The notes beneath the pieces were generated by a model. That model had not been told where the DNA came from and did no database searches. It was given only the letters and a program-made list of their open reading frames with translations. Below are positions 9,207-14,859 of a stretch of DNA of 14,859 bases, piece by piece; positions within the stretch are counted from its first letter, which is position 1, and each line of letters starts with the position of its first letter. Both the position numbers and the translations under genes were made by a program. Origin of the DNA: an archaeon (lineage in GTDB: Archaea; Methanobacteriota; Methanobacteria; Methanobacteriales; Methanobacteriaceae). The stretch covers positions 1-14,859 of the forward strand of contig JAKSUF010000010.1 in the NCBI GenBank assembly GCA_024409145.1, given 5' to 3'.

Positions 9207-9785
9207 TTATTTCAAAGAAATAATGAAAAAACCTTTTTCCTTATCAATTAACTCAACTTTATAGTATTTTTCCATGTCTCTCATTAAAGATTTAGCACCT
9301 TGTTTTTCTCTTACAACGATTATCATTTCACCGTCTTCTTTAAGGTGATCTTTTGAGTTAATAAGTAACTCATATAATTTCTCTTTTCCAACTCTAATTG
9401 GTGGATTAGAAAAAATATAATCATACTTTTCATCTAACAATTCAAATCCATCAGAAACAAGTGCATTAACATTAAACTTATTTTCTTTTGAATTCATTTT
9501 AGTTAAATGAATAGCTCTCCTATTAACATCAACCATGGTAGTATCTACATTAAAAATTTTGCCAACTATTATACCAATCGGACCATATCCACATCCTAAA
9601 TCTAGAATGTTTCCTTTAATATTTTTCTTAAGAATATTTTTAATTAATAAGTAAGTTCCAAAATCTAATTCAGCTTTACTAAATACACCATTATCTGTAT
9701 TAAAAGAAAACATATATCCGTTAAAACCAACATTAAATTTAACAATCTTACTCTCTAAATTTTCATTTGTAAAATAATGTCCCAT
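9207..9785 (-). CDS. Small class I SAM-dependent methyltransferase, RsmC/YbxB type
   Basis: Probable rRNA (guanine-N2) methyltransferase of the RsmC-like family; the gene directly before rpoB in Bacillota (ybxB in Bacillus subtilis) is of this type. The 192-residue protein has GVFSKAELDFGTYLL (33-47) typical of RsmC-like enzymes, the SAM-binding LDLGCGYGPIGI (61-72), an acidic residue after strand 2 (VDVN, 86-89) and the catalytic SNPPI (126-130). It lacks the extra N-terminal domain of E. coli RsmC, as usual for short Gram-positive versions. The frame is open to an ATG at 9848, but that ATG sits in the arm of a terminator hairpin without a ribosome binding site; the ATG at 9785 has GGAGGA just upstream and gives MGHYFTNE, the expected family start. 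The substrate nucleotide is inferred, not shown by sequence. Confidence 0.88.
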   Translation of the reverse strand: MGHYFTNENLESKIVKFNVGFNGYMFSFNTDNGVFSKAELDFGTYLLIKNILKKNIKGNILDLGCGYGPIGIIVGKIFNVDTTMVDVNRRAIHLTKMNSKENKFNVNALVSDGFELLDEKYDYIFSNPPIRVGKEKLYELLINSKDHLKEDGEMIIVVREKQGAKSLMRDMEKYYKVELIDKEKGFFIISLK

Positions 9786-9793
9786 ATTCCTCC

Positions 9794-9845
9794 AAAAAAA
9801 ATAAAAGGAGTAACTACTTTGAAAACAAAATATAGTTACTCCTTT
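9794..9845 (-). terminator. Strong intrinsic terminator directly ahead of the methyltransferase gene
   Basis: A perfect 13-bp stem (arms 9833-9845 and 9804-9816, AAAGGAGTAACTA with its complement) closes a 16-nt loop that can itself pair TTTG with CAAA. It is followed by TA and eight T residues (9794-9801). The GGAGGA ribosome binding site of the methyltransferase (9788-9793) follows at once. It lies 49 nt past the stop of the 99-aa gene, so it can end that operon. It also lies just downstream of a promoter candidate, so it may act as a leader attenuator. Confidence 0.9.
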
Positions 9846-9857
9846 CATAATTTACTT

Positions 9858-9886
9858 ATTCTATACTCAAACTATCTAAATTTCAA
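9858..9886 (-). promoter_or_regulatory. Candidate promoter upstream of the leader hairpin
   Basis: The -35 TTGAAA (9881-9886, 5 of 6) and the -10 TAGAAT (9858-9863, 5 of 6) have an ideal 17-nt spacer. Initiation near 9851 would make the terminator hairpin the first structure in the RNA. It would drive the methyltransferase and, by read-through, rpoBC. Confidence 0.6.
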
Positions 9887-9894
9887 GTATTTTA

Positions 9895-10194
9895 TTAAAA
9901 TTCTATTAAATCCAATGTATTAACATCATAATTTAATGATTTAACTATTGAATCTATTTCATATTCTTCAAATACTCTTTCTAATTCAGCTCTAGTTCTA
10001 AAGAATATACCAATTTGATTAATAAATAAATCTCTCAAAGTATCTAATGTAATTCCTAATTCTAATAAGTATTCTACAATACTAATAACATTTCTTTTAT
10101 TAAGAACAATATTATTAATTACATTAGTACAATTATTATTTACTATTTCATCAACTTCGTCTTTTTTTAAATTATATTGTAACAAGAATTCCAT
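9895..10194 (-). CDS. Small helical protein of unknown function, third gene of an unrecognised operon
   Basis: I do not recognise this 99-residue protein. It has no signal peptide, membrane segment or cysteine motif and looks wholly alpha-helical. Its stretch ELGITLDTLRD (45-55) resembles ELKIDLINLFD (503-513) of the upstream 746-residue protein: six of eleven positions are identical and hydrophobic spacing continues beyond. The pattern of leucines and a Leu-Gly-Ile turn recalls mTERF-like helical repeats, but that is only an impression. The ATG at 10194 lies one base after the stop of the 746-aa gene and has AGGAGG 8 nt upstream, so it is surely translated from the same message. A terminator follows 49 nt after the stop. 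It may be a stand-alone copy of, or partner for, the C-terminal repeats of its neighbour. Confidence 0.85.
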   Translation of the reverse strand: MEFLLQYNLKKDEVDEIVNNNCTNVINNIVLNKRNVISIVEYLLELGITLDTLRDLFINQIGIFFRTRAELERVFEEYEIDSIVKSLNYDVNTLDLIEF

Positions 10195-10195
10195 A

Positions 10196-12436
10196 TTACT
10201 TTCCTCCTAAAGAATTAGCAAAAGCTTTTATTCTTTCATATTCTTCTTGAGTCATAATAGTGTTATAACATAATGCAAACAATAATGCCTTTTGTGCATC
10301 AACACCATTGCTAGATAATATATTATAAATTCTTACTACTTTATTTCTAGAAATATTTAGTTTTTCAACTGAATATCTATTACCCTTTTGATATTTATCT
10401 AATTTCTTAATTAAGAAATCTTCATCTTTATTATAAGAACGATTATTTCTAATTAACTTCTTATATTCTTCAACTTCTTCTGGTTTAATATCATCAAAGT
10501 TATTATCGAAGAATGATCTCTTATAATCATCAGGCATGTTGATTACATCAACTTTTAGATTACTAATTTCACCAGCAATTGATTTTTCTTTTGAACCAAA
10601 AATCTTTTTACCATTTTCAGAACAATATCTTAATCTCTTAATAGTTTCATCAGTAACACAATTTAATTTATTTGGATACATTTCAATAATATCCATACCA
10701 TCAAATACTTTTCCAGTTCCACCCTTCATTGTATCTTTATAAACAGATTCAACAAAGTAATCTAATTTTTCTTCTAAGTATGGTAAGCATAATAAGTATT
10801 TAGCATTCTTATCAGTTATGTTGAAATTATAATCTTTACATAAATTAATATTTCCTAAAACCATATCATGGTTATAAATAAATACTTCTTTACTAAAATC
10901 AAATAAATTAATTAAATCTATCTTTAATTCTCTAAATGATGCAATATTTTCTTTAAAATCATTAAAGTTTCCATCTTTAGTAATAAAGATTGATGGTAAT
11001 GAACCTACACAAGATATTAATATCTCTTGCATGTCTTCTTTATCTACAGATAAATCTTTTTCAACTATTTCTACAGCTTCTTTTAGATTATCTATATTAT
11101 TATCTTTAATTAAAGCAAGAACTAATTCAGTATTCTTAACAAATGTATTTAATAAATCATTATCTTTTAAATAATCTAATACATTCTTACATGCATCTAA
11201 AGTTAATGAATTATAATCTTCATCATCTATTTCTTTAGTTTTAACATGATAATCACCTAACATCTTTTTAATTTCTTTTATTTCTTCTTCGTTGTTAGGA
11301 GTTTCTTCTTTAACTTCTTCTTTTGGTTCCTCTTTTGGTTCTTCCTTAGGTTCCTCTTTAGGTTCTTCTTTTACTTCTTCTTTATTCTCTTCTTTAGTTT
11401 CTTCTTTTTCAACTAAATCTTTGAAATCTTCATCAACTTTATTTTCTTCAGGTTTTTCCTCAGGAAGTTTAATATCTACTGGACTTGGAATATCAACAGT
11501 AGCAACTTCTTCTTCAGTGTCATCATGTGGAACACCTAATTCATAACTTGGAATTGCATCCAATGCCATATTAGCTTCTGGAATTACTATATTATCATTT
11601 CCATAAGGAATATCTTCTTCTTCAGTAGTTTCCTCTACAGGTTTTTCTTCCTCTTTTGGTTCTTCTTCAACTGGAGGATTATTTATAGCTTCCATATCTA
11701 AATTATTTATATCAACTTGATTTTCATCAATTTGAATTGGTTTAGATAAATCAAAGTCATCTTCTTCTTTTTCTTCTTCTTCATCTTCATTATCTAATTT
11801 ATATAATTTCTTAATATCATATACTTCAGAATTATATTTTAACAGATAACAAACTAAATCATATTTCTTTTCTGCTTCACAGTTACTAAAATCAATTGCA
11901 GTTAATACATCTTCTATATTAGTAACATAATCATTATCATTTAATCTAGCAATTAAACGATTATAACTTTCTTTCCATTCATTCAATCTACTAATATCAT
12001 CACATTCAAGATCATTCTTTGCCATTTCTATTCCTTCAGCAATAGCAAGATTTTCTGTTCTCTTATCATTAATAGCATTAACAAATTTAATTAATGTATC
12101 AGATTGAACATCAGTAAGTGATAAAGAAATACCATTATTAATACCACTAATTAAATATAATAAGCCTTCATAAGTACATCCTGGCTTAGTAAAGTTATCT
12201 TTAATAGCTTGTGGTAACTCAGATAAAATCTTTTCAAATCTTTCTTTATCTAATGTATCAAATTTAAAAATATTATATTCTTTTTCATTATCTTTGAAAA
12301 TATTTAAAATATCTTCATAATATTTAATATTTTCACGTTCAACATCTAGGCTTTTAAACATTTTTTCTAAAGCTTCAATATTATCAATAATAAATTTTAA
12401 TCTAACATTTAATATCTTAAGTAATTCTTCTTTCAT
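10196..12436 (-). CDS. Large protein of unknown function with an acidic KEEP-repeat linker
   Basis: This 746-residue protein is not recognised. Three regions can be seen. Residues 1-213 are helical and resemble the 305-aa neighbour: LVCYLLKYNSEVY (194-206) matches its LVLYLLNSNLEYY at 8 of 13 positions, with shared IEDV and NExEY words upstream. Residues 214-388 are low complexity, rich in Glu, Asp, Lys and Pro, with seven tandem KEE(P/V/T) units at 352-379; this should be disordered and strongly acidic. Residues about 389-746 are helical again; ELKIDLINLFD (503-513) resembles the 99-aa neighbour. There is no signal peptide or membrane segment, so a cytoplasmic scaffold or nucleic-acid-associated role is conceivable but unproven. 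The ATG at 12436 is 2 nt from the stop of the 305-aa gene and has AGGAGG upstream. Confidence 0.88.
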   Translation of the reverse strand: MKEELLKILNVRLKFIIDNIEALEKMFKSLDVERENIKYYEDILNIFKDNEKEYNIFKFDTLDKERFEKILSELPQAIKDNFTKPGCTYEGLLYLISGINNGISLSLTDVQSDTLIKFVNAINDKRTENLAIAEGIEMAKNDLECDDISRLNEWKESYNRLIARLNDNDYVTNIEDVLTAIDFSNCEAEKKYDLVCYLLKYNSEVYDIKKLYKLDNEDEEEEKEEDDFDLSKPIQIDENQVDINNLDMEAINNPPVEEEPKEEEKPVEETTEEEDIPYGNDNIVIPEANMALDAIPSYELGVPHDDTEEEVATVDIPSPVDIKLPEEKPEENKVDEDFKDLVEKEETKEENKEEVKEEPKEEPKEEPKEEPKEEVKEETPNNEEEIKEIKKMLGDYHVKTKEIDDEDYNSLTLDACKNVLDYLKDNDLLNTFVKNTELVLALIKDNNIDNLKEAVEIVEKDLSVDKEDMQEILISCVGSLPSIFITKDGNFNDFKENIASFRELKIDLINLFDFSKEVFIYNHDMVLGNINLCKDYNFNITDKNAKYLLCLPYLEEKLDYFVESVYKDTMKGGTGKVFDGMDIIEMYPNKLNCVTDETIKRLRYCSENGKKIFGSKEKSIAGEISNLKVDVINMPDDYKRSFFDNNFDDIKPEEVEEYKKLIRNNRSYNKDEDFLIKKLDKYQKGNRYSVEKLNISRNKVVRIYNILSSNGVDAQKALLFALCYNTIMTQEEYERIKAFANSLGGK
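11300..11383 (-). repeat. 12-bp coding tandem repeat (KEEP units)
   Basis: Seven degenerate 12-bp units encode KEEV, four KEEP, KEEV and KEET inside the acidic linker of the 746-aa protein. Synonymous differences between units show the array is not freshly duplicated, yet its unit count could vary between strains by slippage. Confidence 0.85.
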
Positions 12437-12438
12437 AA

Positions 12439-13356
12439 TTAAAAGCCTCCTTTCACTAATTCAACGACTCTCTTAATATCAGGATTATCTATATCCTTAG
12501 TTTCTATATATTCAATATCTTCAAACTCTTTAAAGTATTTATATAGAGTTCCATAATCCTTAGCATTATTTGCTTCTTTCATTAATCTTAATAGATAAAT
12601 CTTTTTAACAAGTATGATATTTCTTACATTTATTTTTTCAAGAACTCTCTCTTCAACAAGATCATCTATTCTCATAGTTATATCTAACTTCTTACCAATC
12701 TTTTCATATATTGGTTCATAAGCAGGATTTAACAAGTTTTTATTTCTATCAATAGTATTTTGAATCTTTTCTAACTCATCATCTTTTTTCTTTTCACTCT
12801 TAATACCAGAGTTAGTTTTATAATATTCTAAGTTACTATTTAATAAATATAATACCAAGCCTGTTTTGTCTTCTAAGCTAATAGAATCAAACTTTCTTAA
12901 GAATTCAATAAATTCATCAACATCCTCTATTTGTTTCTTATATCTAAATATGTTGTAGTACTTTTTACATATAGTCTTATATTCATAAGTTCTTTCCATA
13001 TCTACAACTTCTATTTTTAATTCATCAGCTCTTCTATTAAAATGATTAATAATGTTGTTAAAATAATTAAATGCATTTTGAAATTGAGGTAAGTTTTTAA
13101 TAGAATCATTATTTGATTTAACTAAATATAAATTAGCTTTATATTCTTGTTCATTTGAAGCTACATGTTCTAGATTATTAATAATAAATTGTTGATTACT
13201 AAATTTCTCTATATTTGCAGGATCATTGTCTACACACGACAAAAAAGATAGTATGCTATTATTCTCATAGATTAAAGTATCTAATATATTTTTAGCGCTA
13301 TCTATATCTTTTATTATTGGTTCTAAATAACTTAACATTTCGTCTACGTATTTCAT
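12439..13356 (-). CDS. Helical protein of unknown function, first gene of an unrecognised operon
   Basis: I do not recognise this 305-residue protein. It is lysine- and glutamate-rich, predicted helical throughout, with no signal peptide, membrane segment or enzyme motif. Its segment 143-179 (IEDV, then LVLYLLNSNLEYY) and the NEQEY word at 68-72 recur in the N-terminal region of the next gene's product, where the spacing is about 45 residues longer, so the two are probably diverged paralogues. The C-terminal third (about 190-305) has no counterpart there. The ATG at 13356 has only a modest ribosome binding site (AAGGG, 8 nt upstream), unlike the strong sites of the two genes after it. A promoter lies 25-53 nt upstream and the 746-aa gene begins 2 nt downstream, so this is the first cistron of a three-gene unit. 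Confidence 0.87.
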   Translation of the reverse strand: MKYVDEMLSYLEPIIKDIDSAKNILDTLIYENNSILSFLSCVDNDPANIEKFSNQQFIINNLEHVASNEQEYKANLYLVKSNNDSIKNLPQFQNAFNYFNNIINHFNRRADELKIEVVDMERTYEYKTICKKYYNIFRYKKQIEDVDEFIEFLRKFDSISLEDKTGLVLYLLNSNLEYYKTNSGIKSEKKKDDELEKIQNTIDRNKNLLNPAYEPIYEKIGKKLDITMRIDDLVEERVLEKINVRNIILVKKIYLLRLMKEANNAKDYGTLYKYFKEFEDIEYIETKDIDNPDIKRVVELVKGGF

Positions 13357-13380
13357 TCTACCAACCCTTATTCTACAATA

Positions 13381-13409
13381 ATGATACCATAAATAAATTT
13401 AAATAACAA
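13381..13409 (-). promoter_or_regulatory. Promoter of the three-gene unknown operon
   Basis: The -35 TTGTTA (13404-13409, 4 of 6) and the -10 TATCAT (13381-13386, 5 of 6) have a 17-nt spacer and an extended TGG before the -10. It starts 2 nt past the SPFH terminator. Initiation near 13374 would give a leader of about 18 nt. Confidence 0.65.
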
Positions 13410-13410
13410 C

Positions 13411-13440
13411 AAAAAAAGACTAATTTTTTTAGTCTTTTTT
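13411..13440 (-). terminator. Intrinsic terminator overlapping the end of the SPFH gene
   Basis: A 12-bp stem (arms 13429-13440 and 13412-13423, AAAAAAGACTAA with its complement) closes a 5-nt loop, and the 3' arm is the start of a run of seven T residues. The upstream arm contains the last two codons and the TAA stop of the SPFH gene. Confidence 0.85.
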
Positions 13441-14172
13441 CTTTCCATAGCTTTCAAATGCTTTAAATACTTCAACTGGTAATGCAAATACAATTGTATT
13501 AGATTTATCAGCAGAGATATCATTTAATGTTTCTAATGTTCTTAAATGAACAGCAGTTGGATTTAATGATAAAGTATCAGCAGCTTTCTTTAAATCCTCA
13601 GAAGCTTTAACTTCACCTTCTGCTTTAGTAATAACAGCAAGTTTTTCTCTTTCTGCTTCAGCAGCTCTAGCTAAAACACGTTTCATTTCATCAGGTAATG
13701 TTACATCCTTTAATTCAACGTTTTCAACTTTTAATCCCCAAGGATCTGTTTCTTTATCAAGAACTTCACAAATCTTATTAGAGATCATTTCTCTCTTTTG
13801 TAATAATTCATCAAGAGTTACTTCACCAACAGCATTACGCATAGTAGTTTGAGATAATTGTGATACAGCATATTGGAAGTTTTCAACTTCTAGAATTGCT
13901 TTAGATGCATCAAATATCTTATAGTAAACTACTGCATTAATTCTAATAGATACATTATCTTTAGTAATTGCATCTTGTTCAGGTACATCTACAACTTTAG
14001 TTCTTATATCAATTTTCTTACAACTTTGAATAATTGGGAAAACTAAATTAAGTCCTGGTTTCATCATACCTGAGAATTTACCTAAAGTAAATTTAACTCC
14101 TCTTTCATATTGATTTACTTGTTTAATTGAAATTAAAACAAGAAATAACACAATAATAATTATTGGTCCCAT
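13429..14172 (-). CDS. SPFH/Band 7 domain protein, slipin (stomatin) type
   Basis: Membrane-anchored member of the stomatin/prohibitin/flotillin/HflK-C superfamily, thought to form oligomeric membrane scaffolds. The 247 residues comprise one hydrophobic N-terminal anchor (about 3-16), then a Band 7 domain starting VNQYERGVKFTLGKF (19-33), with PGLNLVFPII, the DVPEQDAITKDNVSI stretch and DPWGLKVENVELKDV, all typical of slipins, and a helical alanine/glutamate-rich region (about 165-205). The ATG at 14172 has AGGAGG 6 nt upstream. Bacterial slipins often stand beside an NfeD-type gene; none is visible here, where the neighbours are ung and an unknown operon. A promoter starts at the ung stop and a terminator covers the stop codon, so it is probably monocistronic. 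Substrate or client is unknown. Confidence 0.93.
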   Translation of the reverse strand: MGPIIIIVLFLVLISIKQVNQYERGVKFTLGKFSGMMKPGLNLVFPIIQSCKKIDIRTKVVDVPEQDAITKDNVSIRINAVVYYKIFDASKAILEVENFQYAVSQLSQTTMRNAVGEVTLDELLQKREMISNKICEVLDKETDPWGLKVENVELKDVTLPDEMKRVLARAAEAEREKLAVITKAEGEVKASEDLKKAADTLSLNPTAVHLRTLETLNDISADKSNTIVFALPVEVFKAFESYGKKKD

Positions 14173-14190
14173 ATTTTTCCTCCTAGTTTT

Positions 14191-14219
14191 ATATTACCAC
14201 AAAATGACCATTTTTTCAA
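14191..14219 (-). promoter_or_regulatory. Promoter of the SPFH gene
   Basis: The -35 TTGAAA (14214-14219, 5 of 6) and the -10 TAATAT (14191-14196, 4 of 6) have a 17-nt spacer and an extended TGG. The -35 abuts the ung stop codon. Predicted initiation is almost at the AGGAGG (14179-14184), so the leader would be very short. Confidence 0.65.
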
Positions 14220-14859
14220 TTACCATTTTATAGGTTCATACCCATTTTTAATTAAAAAATTATTTGTTTTTGAAAAAGGTTTACTACCAAAAAATCCTCT
14301 ATTTGCAGATAATGGACTAGGATGATTTGATTCTATAACATAATGTTTTTTATTAGTAATAAAAACTTTCTTACTTCTAGCATAATTTCCCCATAATATA
14401 AATACTATAGGTTCATCTCTTTCATTTAAAAGTTTTATAACATTATCTGTAAAAATCTCCCAACCAATATCTTTATGAGAAGCAGCTTTATCTTTTTCAA
14501 CAGTTAAAATACTATTTAATAATAAAACTCCTTGTTTTCCCCAATCACTTAAATCATTATTGGTTCTATAAATACCTAAATCATCTTTTAATTCTTTAAA
14601 TATATTATTTAATGATGGAGGTCTTTTAATACCTTCTCTAACAGAGAAAGATAATCCATGAGCTTCCCCATCTCCATGATAAGGATCTTGTCCTAATATA
14701 ACTACTCTAACTTGATCATAATCAGTTAATCTAAAAGCATTAAATATATTAGGATATTCAGGATAAATAATTTTAGTAATATATTCTCTATTTACTCTAC
14801 TAATTATTTTCTTAAAATAATCCTTTGAATATCTGAAGGTAATTTTCTTGAATAATAAC
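14220..14859 (-). CDS. ung: Uracil-DNA glycosylase, family 1, partial (5' end beyond window)
   Basis: Removes uracil from DNA as the first step of base excision repair. The last 212 residues are visible; by comparison with Bacillus subtilis Ung some 10-18 N-terminal residues are cut off. The water-activating loop GQDPYHG with catalytic Asp lies at about 14670-14690, followed by HGLSFSV. Further on are GVLLLNSILTV, FILWGNYA and the HPSPLSA loop with catalytic His, then GFFGSKPFSKTN, all in the family order. The protein ends at IKW, slightly shorter at the C-terminus than the B. subtilis enzyme. No intrinsic terminator is visible before the SPFH gene, so some read-through into it is possible. 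Start codon and promoter are outside the window. Confidence 0.97.
   Translation of the reverse strand, partial: LLFKKITFRYSKDYFKKIISRVNREYITKIIYPEYPNIFNAFRLTDYDQVRVVILGQDPYHGDGEAHGLSFSVREGIKRPPSLNNIFKELKDDLGIYRTNNDLSDWGKQGVLLLNSILTVEKDKAASHKDIGWEIFTDNVIKLLNERDEPIVFILWGNYARSKKVFITNKKHYVIESNHPSPLSANRGFFGSKPFSKTNNFLIKNGYEPIKW

Noticed and set aside
9206..9224. 8-bp inverted repeat (ATTATTTC with GAAATAAT) at the end of the methyltransferase gene, as a terminator
   Set aside because: Almost all A-T pairs and followed by a promoter-like sequence and no proper U tract, so it is unlikely to stop transcription into rpoB.
9786..9848. N-terminal extension of the methyltransferase from the ATG at 9848
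   Set aside because: The added 21 codons are the terminator hairpin and its U tract, without a ribosome binding site before the ATG; the ATG at 9785 has GGAGGA and the family's expected start.
10536..10742. Plus-strand frame of 68 codons
   Set aside because: Lies wholly opposite the well supported 746-aa gene, with no family resemblance or translation signal.
11292..11546. Plus-strand frame of 84 codons rich in Ser, Gly and Leu
   Set aside because: It is the complement of the KEEP repeat array and acidic linker of the 746-aa gene; its repetitive GSS pattern is an artefact and no ribosome binding site precedes it.
1..14859. CRISPR arrays, tRNA or rRNA genes, insertion sequences
   Set aside because: Coding and short regulatory segments account for the whole window; no regularly spaced repeats, cloverleaf candidates, transposase frames or target-site duplications were seen.

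Overview
The window is a strongly AT-rich bacterial chromosome segment in which every supported gene lies on the minus strand. Read in the direction of transcription (high to low coordinates) the order is: uracil-DNA glycosylase (ung, 5' end cut off), an SPFH/slipin membrane protein, three adjoining unrecognised genes (305, 746 and 99 aa), a small RsmC/YbxB-type methyltransferase, rpoB, rpoC, pgk and tpiA (3' end cut off). The methyltransferase-rpoB-rpoC order is the one seen in Bacillota. Low GC, strong AGGAGG-type ribosome binding sites, TAA-dominated stops and an asparagine at the rifampicin-site position 526 of RpoB suggest a low-GC Bacilli or Mollicutes-related lineage. Tryptophan is read from TGG and no gene uses TGA in frame, so the standard code applies. 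The lineage is an inference; no 16S or ribosomal protein gene is present.

Region 14859-13429: ung and the SPFH gene. The SPFH promoter begins directly at the ung stop codon, and the SPFH stop codon lies inside its own intrinsic terminator. Region 13409-9895: a promoter, then three genes separated by 2 and 1 nt, each internal one with a good ribosome binding site. They encode soluble, mostly helical proteins of unknown function. The 746 aa protein appears to combine an N-terminal domain like the 305 aa protein, a 175-residue acidic Glu/Lys/Pro linker with KEEP repeats, and a C-terminal helical-repeat region resembling the 99 aa protein. This is the best candidate for something undescribed.

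Region 9886-5503: a promoter-like element, then a strong 13-bp terminator hairpin with eight U residues placed immediately before the methyltransferase ribosome binding site, so it may end the upstream operon, attenuate the methyltransferase-rpoBC transcript, or both. rpoB has a further promoter candidate starting at the methyltransferase stop. rpoB and rpoC overlap by one base. The ribosomal protein genes rplKAJL that usually precede this block are not there.

Region 1854-1: a perfect 10-bp terminator directly after rpoC, a short intergenic stretch with repeated ATGTAAA words and a good promoter, then pgk-tpiA, a two-gene glycolytic unit. No intergenic gap exceeds 130 bases. No RNA genes, mobile elements or CRISPR arrays were seen.
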